Assembly: GCA_017744855.1 (NCBI GenBank)
Contig: JAGIAK010000010.1
Span: forward strand, 1 to 44,477
Direction: 5' to 3'
DNA: 44,477 nt
DNA from: Microbacterium sp.
Lineage (GTDB): Bacteria; Actinomycetota; Actinomycetes; Actinomycetales; Microbacteriaceae
In this document: positions 32,333-40,252 of the stretch, one piece after another
Position numbering within the stretch: position 1 is the stretch's first letter
Layout: the number at the start of each line of letters is the position of its first letter
Made by a program: the position numbers and the translations under genes
The notes under the pieces: model-generated
What the model saw: the letters and a program-made list of their open reading frames with translations, nothing else
Told to the model about the DNA's origin: nothing
Databases searched by the model: none

Positions 32333-33264
32333 CGCACGGCTCCCATCGCCAGTCCGCTGCGGAGTTGACGGTGCATCATCACGAACAGCACCATGATCGG
32401 CAGCGCTGCGAGCAGGCTCGCCGTCACGATGACCGGGTAGAGGATCTCTCCGCCGGCGAGCGGCGAGATCGACTGCCGGTTCCAGTCGTTGAGCCCGATG
32501 GTGACCGGGAACAGGTTCGGGTCGGTCAGCACCAGGAGAGGGATGAGATAGCTGTTCCACGCCCCGACGAACATGAGGAGAAACACGGTCGCGAGTCCCG
32601 TCCTCGCCACCGGCGGGATCATGGTCGTGAGGATGCGCGTCTCCCCCGCCCCGTCGACACGCGCGGCGTCGATCATCTCGGCCGGGACGGATGCGTCCAG
32701 GTAGGTCCGCAACAGGTAGAGCCCGAACGGACTGACCATGGTCGGCAGCACGACGGCCAGCGGGCTGTTGATGAGTCCCAGCCAGCCCATCAGCTGGAAG
32801 ATCGGGACCGCGAGCGCGGTACCGGGGATCATCATCGCTCCGATGATGATCCAGAACAGCACATCGCGGCCCTTGAACCGCCACACCGAGAAGGCGTAGG
32901 CGCCGAGGTACGAGGTCACGGTCGCCCCGAGGGCGCCGATCGCCGCGTAGCCGATCGAGTTCAGCATCCAGCGAGAGAAGATCCCGCCGTCCTGCGCGAA
33001 GACGCTGGCGACGTTCTCGAAGAACTGGGGATGCGAGGAGAACCAGAATCCGAACGTCGAGAAGATGTCTCCGTTGGATTTGGTCGAGTTCACCACGACC
33101 CACTCCAGCGGGATGAGGACGTAGATCGCCATCGCGGCGAACAGTACCAGGCCCGATGTGCGGGAACCCCAGTGCCGAGGGGCGCGCCTGCGGGCGGGCG
33201 CTGTGTCCCGTCCTGCGGGCGCGGCGTCGCGACGCGCGGGGGCGAGCGTCCGCGAGCCGGTCAT
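32329..33264 (-). CDS. carbohydrate ABC transporter permease, MalG-type (CUT1)
   Basis: 311 residues; ATG 33264 overlaps the partner permease stop by 4 nt. A long basic N-terminus of about 35 residues (many Arg/Ala) precedes six transmembrane helices. The EAA loop that docks the ATPase is EMIDAARVDGAGETRILTTM, with the conserved D-G-A-G core. SYLGAYAFSVWRFKGRDVLF and LMFVGAWNSYLIPLLVLTDP are typical MalG-family blocks. With the MalF-like protein it forms the membrane channel for a sugar or oligosaccharide. No ATP-binding protein is in the window; actinobacterial CUT1 systems often share one ATPase (MsiK). Confidence 0.95.
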   Translation of the reverse strand: MTGSRTLAPARRDAAPAGRDTAPARRRAPRHWGSRTSGLVLFAAMAIYVLIPLEWVVVNSTKSNGDIFSTFGFWFSSHPQFFENVASVFAQDGGIFSRWMLNSIGYAAIGALGATVTSYLGAYAFSVWRFKGRDVLFWIIIGAMMIPGTALAVPIFQLMGWLGLINSPLAVVLPTMVSPFGLYLLRTYLDASVPAEMIDAARVDGAGETRILTTMIPPVARTGLATVFLLMFVGAWNSYLIPLLVLTDPNLFPVTIGLNDWNRQSISPLAGGEILYPVIVTASLLAALPIMVLFVMMHRQLRSGLAMGAVR

Positions 33265-34151
33265 GACACGTCCCGATAGCGCCGCGTGACGCGGAGGTAG
33301 ACGACGGAGAAGGCGATCACGATCGCTCCGATCACGAAGGTCATGGCCGAGACGTAGTTCATCTGCTGTCCCGACGCGGCGAGCGAGTAGGCGTAGAGGT
33401 TGGGGGTGAAGTCTGAGGTGATGACCGTGGGCGCGATCGTCTGCAGCACCTGCGGCTCGGCGAACAGTTGGAGGGTGCCGATGATCGAGAAGATGACGAT
33501 CGTCGACACGACGGGGAAGATCATCCGCGTCTTGATGCTCAGCGCGATCCGCATCGGTCCTGCACCGTCGAGTCGCGCGGCTTCGACCGTCTCCGGCGGG
33601 ACGCTCTTCAGGGCGGAGTAGAACACGATCATGTTGTATCCGGCGGCGAGCCAGATGCCGATGTTCGCGATCGACGGGAGGATCAGGTCCTTGCTCACCA
33701 GGTTGAGGTCGATGCCGAACCAGCCTGCGATGTCGGTGAACGGGCTGATCGTCGGGCCGTAGAGGAATCCCCACATGAGCGTCGCGATCACGGACGGGAT
33801 CGCGTAGGGGAGGAAGAACAGCGTCTGAAACAGGCCCTGCCGCGGCACCACGCCGGAGTCGGCGACCAGGGCGAGGATCAGCGGAATCAGGATCGCGACG
33901 GGGATGGCGATCACGGCGTACAGCACGATGCGGCCCAGCGAACCGAGGAAGGACGCATCGGTGAGGACCCTGGCGTAGTTCTCGAGCCCGACGAACGTCG
34001 TGCCGCCGATCAGCTTCTTCGTGAAGAGGCTGTTGGTGAGCGCACCGACGAGGGGCGCGATGAAGAACACGGCGAACAGAGCGACGAAGGGCAGAACCAG
34101 TAGATAGGGCACCCACTGCCTGCGTACCCACCAGCGTCTCGTTCGCACCAT
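33261..34151 (-). CDS. sugar ABC transporter permease, MalF-type (CUT1)
   Basis: 296 residues, ATG 34151 with CTGGAGG upstream; first gene of the nine-gene operon. Six transmembrane helices starting WVPYLLVLPFVALFAVFFIA, with PLVGALTNSLF and VGLENYARVLTD as usual for MalF/UgpA proteins. The EAA motif is ETVEAARLDGAGPMRIALSI. LFFLPYAIPSVIATLMWGFL matches the family's periplasmic-gate region. Its binding protein is probably the orphan lipoprotein at 16392, which shares regulatory motifs with this region. Confidence 0.95.
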   Translation of the reverse strand: MVRTRRWWVRRQWVPYLLVLPFVALFAVFFIAPLVGALTNSLFTKKLIGGTTFVGLENYARVLTDASFLGSLGRIVLYAVIAIPVAILIPLILALVADSGVVPRQGLFQTLFFLPYAIPSVIATLMWGFLYGPTISPFTDIAGWFGIDLNLVSKDLILPSIANIGIWLAAGYNMIVFYSALKSVPPETVEAARLDGAGPMRIALSIKTRMIFPVVSTIVIFSIIGTLQLFAEPQVLQTIAPTVITSDFTPNLYAYSLAASGQQMNYVSAMTFVIGAIVIAFSVVYLRVTRRYRDVS

Positions 34152-34161
34152 TGCCTCCAGT

Positions 34162-34212
34162 TTGTATGACGAGACTCAGGTTTACATATCAATCTATGTG
34201 TCGTCAAGCCCC
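34162..34212 (-). promoter_or_regulatory. promoter region of the nine-gene catabolic operon
   Basis: On the minus strand TTGACG (34208-34203) is a good -35 box. TGTAAA (about 34186-34181) lies 15-16 nt downstream and may be the -10. The AT-rich stretch holds two degenerate relatives of the TTGTAnnnCAAAT motif: TGTAAACC (34186-34179, minus strand; the same eight bases occur at 35235-35242 region) and TTGTATGACGAGAC (34162-34175). The IclR regulator encoded next door is the likely binder. Confidence 0.5.
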
Positions 34213-34270
34213 AGGAGGAGGAAGGATGCCGCGATCTTCCGGCGGGCGCGCTCCTCGGTATGCCGACGTG

Positions 34271-34298
34271 GCCTTCCCGCGCCAGGGCGCGGGAAGGC
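34271..34298 (-). terminator. terminator-like hairpin after the IclR gene
   Basis: GCCTTCCCGCGC (34271-34282) and its exact complement (34287-34298) enclose a 4-nt loop, giving a 12-bp GC-rich stem. It is 16 nt past the IclR stop (34317-34315) on the minus strand and upstream of the operon promoter. Confidence 0.75.
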
Positions 34299-34314
34299 AG
34301 AGCGAGCCGAGGGC

Positions 34315-35127
34315 TTACAGGGGCGCGTGCGCCGCGGGCGCACCGGTGCGGAGGCGTTCGCCGATCTGGGCCGACGCGTCACGCAACCTCTCGCCCAGCC
34401 GCGCCACCACCGCCTCGTCGACGCGCACGATCGGCCCGGAGACGCTGATCGCATAGCGCGTGTCCTCACCGGCGTCGATGGCGGCGGCCACGCAGATGGC
34501 GCCGATCTCGTTCTCCTCGTCGTCGATGGCGAAGCCTCGCGCACGCGCCGCCTCGAGCTCCTCGATGAGCTCGCCGAGCGAGCGCACCGTCCGCGGAGTC
34601 CGCTGACGGAACTCGACGTCGTCGAAGAGGCTCCGCACCGTATCGTCATCGAGACTCGACAGCACGGCCTTGCCGAGGGCCGTGGCATACGCCGGGTCAC
34701 GATCCTCCATCGAGGTCATCATGCGCAGCGGATGGAGACTCTCGAGGACCTTGAGGTAGTGCACCTCGGAGCCGACGAGGAGCCCGAAGTTCACCGTCTC
34801 GCCGAACTCCGCCTGGAGCTCCTCGAGGAAAGGCGCGGCGATCTCGACCGGGTCTACATCCGATCCGACCATCGAGCTCAGGGCCTTGAGCTTGCTCCCG
34901 GGTACGAAGCGTCGCGAGTCCTTGTCCTGTGCGAAGTAGTCGCGTTCGATGAAGGTGTTCACGATGCGGTAGACGGCCGCGCGCTCGACTCCGGACGCCT
35001 CTGCGAGCTCTCCGAGGGTCATGGGTCCGGACCAGACGATCTGCTCCAGCACGTCCAGCGCCTTCTGCAGGACGTTCACCGTCTGGCGACCGCCGTTCGG
35101 ACGCGAGATCGAGTCGTGAGTACGCAC
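34315..35127 (-). CDS. IclR family transcriptional regulator
   Basis: 270 residues from GTG 35127; GAAGAGG (35139-35133) sits 5 nt upstream, whereas the GTG at 35133 would overlap that ribosome site. Winged HTH at about residues 18-80 (LQKALDVLEQIVWSGPMTLG, ELAEASGVERAAVYRIVNTF). The effector domain follows: FGETVNFGLLVGSEVHYLKV, ATALGKAVLSSLDDD and RGFAIDDEENEIGAICVAAA are the IclR signature blocks. It lies between the catabolic operon and the second beta-helix gene and is the best candidate for the TTGTA-type operators. Effector unknown, probably a sugar acid or a deoxysugar product. Confidence 0.95.
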   Translation of the reverse strand: MRTHDSISRPNGGRQTVNVLQKALDVLEQIVWSGPMTLGELAEASGVERAAVYRIVNTFIERDYFAQDKDSRRFVPGSKLKALSSMVGSDVDPVEIAAPFLEELQAEFGETVNFGLLVGSEVHYLKVLESLHPLRMMTSMEDRDPAYATALGKAVLSSLDDDTVRSLFDDVEFRQRTPRTVRSLGELIEELEAARARGFAIDDEENEIGAICVAAAIDAGEDTRYAISVSGPIVRVDEAVVARLGERLRDASAQIGERLRTGAPAAHAPL

Positions 35128-35233
35128 GTGCACCTCTTCACTGTGTTGGCGAAACCCAGAGCAGAAGGGTCATCCTCGAGCCGCCATCGCGTCGTGCGAC
35201 GGCTTTGCGAACTCCCACCCCCGGATCGCACCA

Positions 35234-35247
35234 TTGTAAACCAAATG
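35234..35247. promoter_or_regulatory. candidate IclR operator between iclR-type gene and beta-helix gene
   Basis: TTGTAAACCAAATG at 35234-35247 matches TTGTAnnnCAAAT and contains the partial inverted repeat GTAAAC/GTTTGC extending to 35252. It lies about 107 bp before the IclR start and 128 bp before the beta-helix start, so it could serve autoregulation and control of the secreted enzyme. Confidence 0.5.
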
Positions 35248-35304
35248 TTTGCAGATCAAGCTTTCATCCGGAAGAGCCTCGCGAGTGTGAAGAGCAAACA
35301 GTGA

Positions 35305-35333
35305 TTGCGCATGACAAACTCTCCTGCTACGGT
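35305..35333 (+). promoter_or_regulatory. candidate promoter of the second beta-helix gene
   Basis: TTGCGC (35305-35310) and TACGGT (35328-35333) are separated by 17 nt, and AAAGGAG (35362-35368) is an excellent ribosome site for ATG 35375. Matches to consensus boxes are moderate. Confidence 0.4.
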
Positions 35334-35374
35334 CGGCCCCACCCCCTCTGCGTCCTCGATCAAAGGAGATCTCG

Positions 35375-38206
35375 ATGCGCACGACCTCCAGATTCCTCGC
35401 CTCCGCCCTGGCGACGATCGCCCTTCTCACCGCCGGCCTCGTCGCGAGCGCCCCCGCCCACGCCGCGGCCACGACCTACTACGTCAGCGCCACCGGCGGC
35501 AACGACGCCAACGACGGCCTCTCCCCTGCGACCGCCTGGAAGACGCTCACGAAGGTGTCGGCCCAGACCTTCGCCGCCGGCGACGCCGTCCTCCTGAAAC
35601 GCGGCGACACGTGGAGCGGCGAGCCGCTCGAACTCCACGGCAGCGGCACCTCGACCAACTGGATCACGTTGAGCGCGTATGGAACCGGCGCCCGCCCGGC
35701 GATCAAGCCGTACGCCTCGGTCGCCGCCATCCCCGCCCCGAACCCCACCGATCTCGCGGCGAACGGCCCCCTCTACGCGATCTACCTGCACAACGTGGCC
35801 GGCTGGAAGATCCAGAGCCTGGAGATCGCCTTCGCCAAGAGCGGCATCGTCCACGTCAACGACGCCGCTGGCGTGCGAGACGGCCTCTGGATCGAGGACG
35901 TCTACGTGCATGACATCGCCAAGTGGCCGTTCACTCCGTTCCCTTCGGCCGAGAACCGGGACCCCGTTCTCCAGCGCATGTCGTACTCGGTGGGCATCTT
36001 CACCTTCAGAGAAGAGGGCTCCCCGGCCGGGCGCCTACAGAACGTCACGATCAAGAACGTGACCGTTGAGCGGACCGACGGCCCCATCGAGGTCCGCCAC
36101 GCCGACAACGTGAACCTCTCGGGCATCCACGCCGTCGACTCCTACCGCGAGGGCCTCCAGCTCACCGGCATCAACTACGGCACGGGGAGCTTCAGCGGCT
36201 CCCTCACAGACAGCAGCTTCATCCGCTCCGGATTGAGCGGGATGCCGTGGGGCACTGCGGGTGTGCAGTTCAACGCGGTGAAGAACTTCGTGGCAGACAA
36301 CATCGAGGTCGGCGAGACGCGAGCGCCGAACGGCATCGACGGCGTCGGCATCGACTACGAGGGCCTGAACGTCAACGTCACAGTGAAGAACAGCTACATC
36401 CACGACAACGACGACGAAGCCGTGATGGTCTACCGCAATCCGGTGTGGAGCGGCGGCGTGGAGAATGTCAACACCAGCCTGATCGACAACACCTTCGAGA
36501 ACAACGGGATCGGCGTGGCCGGCGCACCGCATGCGGCGTTCCTCACGCATCAGTACAACGTGGGCAACGGAGGGACGATCACCGGGAACACGATCGTGAA
36601 GAAGGATCGCGACCAGCCGCTGAACATGATCGCCGAACGCACCCCGACGCAGAACGAGCTCTGGCCATCCGACGCCGGCTACACGATCGGCGGCAACACC
36701 GTGAAGCTCAAGAACGGCAACATCATCAACTACGCCTCCACCGGATTCAGCGGGACCCAGGGCGCAGGGAACTGGTCCTACCGCCAGTTCGACGGATCCG
36801 CCCTGACGAACCTCACCTGGAACGCCTCCACGCGCACGTGGGTTGGGAGCTCGCCCTACCTTCTCGTCGGCGAGGATTGGATGCACCCCGCGGGAGGGAT
36901 GCTTGCGGAGCGTATCTGGACCGCCCCGAGCGCCGAGACCATCCGCATCACCGGCACCGCCCGCAAGACCGACTCCGCGCTCGGGAACGGCGTGATCACG
37001 AGCATCTGGAAGAACGGGACGCAGGTCTGGGCGAGCGGGGTCTCGACCATGACGGGCGTCACGCACGACGTCCAGGTGACCGTGGACCCCGGTGACCTGA
37101 TCGCGTTCGTGCTCGATCCGAACGGCGACACCTCGTACGACAAGACGACCTGGAACCCCGTGATCGAGGAGATCCGGCAGACGGTGTTCACACCGACCGC
37201 CGACTACGTGTCGACGCAGGGGTTCTACGGCTGGCGGTACAGCGAAGCCAGCAGCACGTCGGAGAGCGACATGACGTGGGATGCCGCGAACAGGGTGTGG
37301 GCCGGGTCGGTCGCGAACCTGTACGTCGGACCCGACTGGCAGCATCCGGCGATCGGCCGGCAGTCCATCCGCAAGTGGATCGCTCCGACCTCGGGCACCG
37401 TCACGATCGCCGGCGTGGTGAAGAAGTACGACTCCACCGCCGGAAACGGCATCATCGCCGGCATCCGCAAGAACTCCGCCGCCCTCTGGACCTCCAGTCC
37501 GGTGACGACGCTCGCGGGCGTCACGACGAACGTGACCACCACGGTCGCGGCGGGCGACGTCATCGCGTTCGCCGTCGACGCGAACGGCGATCCGTCGAAC
37601 GACAAGACGTTCTGGGATCCGACGATCACCCTGACGCCCTCTTTCGACCTCCGCCAGGCGTTGTCGCCCTATTGGGCGGGGACGACCATGTACAACGAGT
37701 CCATCCAGCTGATCTCCACCGGCGGAGGCATCGCCACGGCGCCGCTGCTCTTCACTCCGACCGGGGCGATCACCGTCAAGAACTCCGCCCTGACGACGAC
37801 GTACGTCGAGGGCACCGACTGGACCTACGACGCTCCGTCCAACTCCATCCGGCTCGTTCCGGGCTCGGCGGCCGCCTCGATGACGAGCGCGGAGTTCTCG
37901 CCGACGACAGCGCCGACCGGGTGCTTCCTCGTCGACAAGGTGGGTGGAGGGAAGTCGCTGGGCTGCGAAGGCGCGTATCTGCACAACCGTCAGCTGGCGG
38001 TCTCCTACCCGCACGCCGCGGCGGGGTGGAGCGGCAGTGTCCCCTCGTACCAGGGTGCCCAATTGCCCAAGACCCTCGCCAAGCTCACCGGGGGTTCCGC
38101 GATCGGTGTGACGCTGTACGGCGACAGCATCTCCGTCGGGCACTCCAGCACCAGCTCGTTCGGCGGCGACCCAAAGTGCCCAACTGGGGAACCATGGCGA
38201 TGGTAG
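35375..38206 (+). CDS. secreted parallel beta-helix protein with two beta-sandwich modules and the start of an SGNH esterase domain (frame broken near 38175)
   Basis: 943 residues in this frame. Signal peptide 1-32 (SAPAHA|A). The beta-helix (about 33-480) is a close paralogue of the protein at 17809: PGDAVLL corresponds to AGDAVLLKRGDTWSGEPLEL, and GVGIDYEGLNVNVTVKNSYI is shared almost exactly. Two modules of about 140 residues follow (from about 470 and 615), then a beta domain (about 755-880) and SGNH block I, GVTLYGDSISVGHSS, with the nucleophile Ser. The frame then ends in a few unrelated residues at TAG 38206, while the rest of the SGNH domain continues in the -1 frame to 38685. The switch falls at CCCAAAG (38170-38176). 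Without it the esterase lacks its His and cannot work; beta-helix and modules stay intact. Confidence 0.85.
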   Translation: MRTTSRFLASALATIALLTAGLVASAPAHAAATTYYVSATGGNDANDGLSPATAWKTLTKVSAQTFAAGDAVLLKRGDTWSGEPLELHGSGTSTNWITLSAYGTGARPAIKPYASVAAIPAPNPTDLAANGPLYAIYLHNVAGWKIQSLEIAFAKSGIVHVNDAAGVRDGLWIEDVYVHDIAKWPFTPFPSAENRDPVLQRMSYSVGIFTFREEGSPAGRLQNVTIKNVTVERTDGPIEVRHADNVNLSGIHAVDSYREGLQLTGINYGTGSFSGSLTDSSFIRSGLSGMPWGTAGVQFNAVKNFVADNIEVGETRAPNGIDGVGIDYEGLNVNVTVKNSYIHDNDDEAVMVYRNPVWSGGVENVNTSLIDNTFENNGIGVAGAPHAAFLTHQYNVGNGGTITGNTIVKKDRDQPLNMIAERTPTQNELWPSDAGYTIGGNTVKLKNGNIINYASTGFSGTQGAGNWSYRQFDGSALTNLTWNASTRTWVGSSPYLLVGEDWMHPAGGMLAERIWTAPSAETIRITGTARKTDSALGNGVITSIWKNGTQVWASGVSTMTGVTHDVQVTVDPGDLIAFVLDPNGDTSYDKTTWNPVIEEIRQTVFTPTADYVSTQGFYGWRYSEASSTSESDMTWDAANRVWAGSVANLYVGPDWQHPAIGRQSIRKWIAPTSGTVTIAGVVKKYDSTAGNGIIAGIRKNSAALWTSSPVTTLAGVTTNVTTTVAAGDVIAFAVDANGDPSNDKTFWDPTITLTPSFDLRQALSPYWAGTTMYNESIQLISTGGGIATAPLLFTPTGAITVKNSALTTTYVEGTDWTYDAPSNSIRLVPGSAAASMTSAEFSPTTAPTGCFLVDKVGGGKSLGCEGAYLHNRQLAVSYPHAAAGWSGSVPSYQGAQLPKTLAKLTGGSAIGVTLYGDSISVGHSSTSSFGGDPKCPTGEPWRW

Positions 38207-38685
38207 AGCTGCAGACCAACTTCCGCTCCCGACTCACGTTCCGCAACCCCTCGGTCGCCGGGATGGACTCGGCGTGGGGCGCCGCCAACGCCTCCACTCT
38301 CGTAGCCGCCGACCGCCCGGATCTCGTCGTGATCGCATTCGGGATGAACGACGGCACCGGAAACGTCTCCGCGTCGACGTTCAAGACCAACGTGCAGTCG
38401 ATCATGGCGTCGGTGCGCGCGGTGAACCCCGATGCCGAGTTCGTCCTCGTCGCGCCCACGCTGGCGAACGCGGCGACCACCTACGCAGGCGCGCAGGCGT
38501 CGTACAAGGCGGTCCTCGACCAGCTCGCCGGCACCGGCGTCGTCGTCATGGACATGACGAGCATCCATCAGTCGTTGCTCGCGAAGAAGCGCTTCCAGGA
38601 CATGACGGGCAACAACGTCAACCATCCGAACGACTTCCTGTCCCGCGCCTACGCGCAGGCTCTGGCGACGATCCTCGTCCCCTGA
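38176..38685 (+). CDS. C-terminal part of the SGNH esterase domain, in the -1 frame of the beta-helix gene
   Basis: About 169 residues continue the preceding gene. Reading GTG 38176 directly after the AAA of the heptamer gives VPNWGTMAMVELQ, then NPSVAGMDSAWGAANA (block II), VVIAFGMNDGTGNVS (block III GxND) and MTGNNVNHPNDFLSRAYAQA (His block). Joined with the upstream GDSIS it makes one complete SGNH/GDSL domain, so the intended product is about 1,100 residues. There is no credible ribosome site of its own; ATG 38194 is the first in-frame ATG. The break is either a one-base deletion (true mutation or sequencing error) or a -1 programmed frameshift. Confidence 0.75.
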   Translation: MPNWGTMAMVELQTNFRSRLTFRNPSVAGMDSAWGAANASTLVAADRPDLVVIAFGMNDGTGNVSASTFKTNVQSIMASVRAVNPDAEFVLVAPTLANAATTYAGAQASYKAVLDQLAGTGVVVMDMTSIHQSLLAKKRFQDMTGNNVNHPNDFLSRAYAQALATILVP

Positions 38686-38703
38686 CAGGTGCGACTCCCG
38701 TCC

Positions 38704-38738
38704 GAAAGCGGCGGCCTCAGCACGAGGCCGCCGCTTTC
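38704..38738. terminator. bidirectional intrinsic terminator-like hairpin
   Basis: GAAAGCGGCGGCCTC (38704-38718) and its exact complement (38724-38738) with a 5-nt loop form a 15-bp stem ending in A/T pairs. It lies between the esterase stop (38685) and the LacI gene, whose stop codon (38739-38737) overlaps its edge. Confidence 0.85.
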
Positions 38739-39759
38739 AGCTCGTCGAGGGAGCGCCCAGCCCTTCACCGCTGGATTCGCGAACCACCAGCTGAGGACGG
38801 AAGAGCACCTGCCGCTCGTCAGGCGACCGGCGGCCGCCCGCCAGGAGGAGGTCGACTCCCGTCCACCCCATCCGCCGCGACGGCTGCCTCACCGACGTGA
38901 GCGGCACCGCGGCCGCTGAGGCGAAGTCGATGTCGTCGTAGCCGACGACGGCGATGTCACGCGGCACCTGGACGGTCGGATCCTTGGCGAGCACCTGCAG
39001 CGCTCCTATCGCCAGGAGGTCGTTCGCGGCGAAGATCGCGTCCGGCCGTAGAGCCGCGGAGCGCGCAGAGATCTCGATAGCGGCGGCAGCGCCCCCGGCG
39101 ACCGTGAGTGAGCCCTGTTCGACGACCTCCAGCGTGGCGCCGGCGCACCCGTCGACCGCGAGGCGGGCCCCGACGAGCCGATCGGCGACCTGCCGGACAG
39201 TGGTCGGTCCGCACACGAAGACGATCCTCCGTCGTCCGCCGTCGAGCAGATGCTGGACGGCCAGCCTCCCGCCCTCGACGTCGTCGACCGAGACGGCGGG
39301 CGCGTCGTCCGCGGAGGGGTGATCGACGAGCACGACGGGGAGACCGTGATCCATGAAATCGCGGACCCGCGGGAAGTCTGCCGATGCCGGGGTGAGCAGC
39401 ACGCCGTTGACCCGCTGCTCCCGGAACAGCTCGAGCTGGGCGAGCTGCCGCTTCTCGTTCCCCTCCGTGTCGGTGAGCAGGACGATCATGTCGTCCTCGC
39501 TCGCGCGGTCCTGCGCACCGCGTGCGACCTCCGCGAAGAACGGGTTGCTGACGTCGGGGACGATCATGCCGATGGTCCGGCTCCGCCCGGCGCGGAGTTG
39601 GCGGGCCGCGTCGTTCCGCACGAAGCCCAGCTCGGCGATGACGCCCTGCACGCGCTCGCGAGTGCGGGTCGAGACCTTGTCGGGGTGGTTCAGCACGTTC
39701 GACACCGTGCCGACGGCGACGCCGGCCGCCTCAGCGACCTCCTTGACACTGACGCTCAT
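38737..39759 (-). CDS. LacI family transcriptional regulator, likely repressor of the rhamnose operon
   Basis: 340 residues from ATG 39759. HTH SVKEVAEAAGVAVGTVSNVL followed by the hinge region (DAARQLRAGRSRTIGMIVPD) is classical LacI. The periplasmic-binding-like domain includes DVSNPFFAEVARGAQDRA, RVNGVLLTPAS, RRIVFVCGP, ALRPDAIFAANDLLAIGAL and RDIAVVGYDDIDFASAAAVP, with the expected C-terminal LTSVRQPSRRMGWTGVDLL. It diverges from rhaM, whose promoter contains the palindrome TGAATCGATTCA, and should respond to L-rhamnose or a phosphorylated intermediate (inference). Confidence 0.95.
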   Translation of the reverse strand: MSVSVKEVAEAAGVAVGTVSNVLNHPDKVSTRTRERVQGVIAELGFVRNDAARQLRAGRSRTIGMIVPDVSNPFFAEVARGAQDRASEDDMIVLLTDTEGNEKRQLAQLELFREQRVNGVLLTPASADFPRVRDFMDHGLPVVLVDHPSADDAPAVSVDDVEGGRLAVQHLLDGGRRRIVFVCGPTTVRQVADRLVGARLAVDGCAGATLEVVEQGSLTVAGGAAAAIEISARSAALRPDAIFAANDLLAIGALQVLAKDPTVQVPRDIAVVGYDDIDFASAAAVPLTSVRQPSRRMGWTGVDLLLAGGRRSPDERQVLFRPQLVVRESSGEGLGAPSTS

Positions 39760-39793
39760 CCGCCCGCACCTCCCGCCTTCCGAGCTCCTGCTG

Positions 39794-39852
39794 TTGACAT
39801 TCTTCCGCACTCCCCTCTACAGTCGCATCTGTGAGATTGAATCGATTCATTT
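39794..39852 (+). promoter_or_regulatory. rhamnose operon promoter and LacI operator
   Basis: TTGACA (39794-39799), an 18-nt spacer and TACAGT (39818-39823) make a good sigma-70-type promoter. Just after the expected start of transcription lies ATTGAATCGATTCATTT (39836-39852), containing the 12-bp perfect palindrome TGAATCGATTCA. AGGAG (39854-39858) then serves GTG 39866. A repressor bound here would block early elongation. Confidence 0.7.
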
Positions 39853-39865
39853 CAGGAGTCGGGCC

Positions 39866-40252
39866 GTGCCTCGCATAGCCTTCCAGCTGCAGGTGCGTCC
39901 CGAGCTCCTCGACGAGTACCTCGAGCTCCACTCCCCCGTACGGCCGGAGATGCTCGCCGAGATCGCCGCGGCGGGACGCCGCGACTACTCCCTCTTCCTC
40001 GGTCCGAGCGGCGTGCTCTTCGGCTGCTACGCGACCGACGACGATGCGGCGGCGCAGGCCTACCTCGCCGCGTCGGAGACGGCTTCCCGATGGGAGGCCG
40101 AGATGAGCCGCTTCTTCGTGGGGCTCGACGGCCGCCCCGACCAGGCGGCCACCCCGCTCACCGAGGTGTTCCACCTCGAAGACCAACTCGCCGCCGCCGG
40201 TGGCGCAGCATCCGACCGCGACGACACCGACAGCGAAGGCAGCGCAGCATGA
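39866..40252 (+). CDS. rhaM: L-rhamnose mutarotase
   Basis: 128 residues, GTG 39866 with AGGAG 7 nt upstream. IAFQLQVRPELLDEYLELHS, DYSLFLGPSGVLFGCYATDD, SETASRWEAEMSRFFVGLDG and PLTEVFHLEDQ follow the YiiL/RhaM pattern of a small ferredoxin-like dimer that interconverts alpha and beta L-rhamnose. It is about 20 residues longer than the E. coli enzyme, owing to an acidic Gly/Ala/Asp C-terminal tail. First gene of the rhamnose operon; its stop overlaps the rhaI start (ATGA, 40249-40252). Confidence 0.92.
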   Translation: MPRIAFQLQVRPELLDEYLELHSPVRPEMLAEIAAAGRRDYSLFLGPSGVLFGCYATDDDAAAQAYLAASETASRWEAEMSRFFVGLDGRPDQAATPLTEVFHLEDQLAAAGGAASDRDDTDSEGSAA

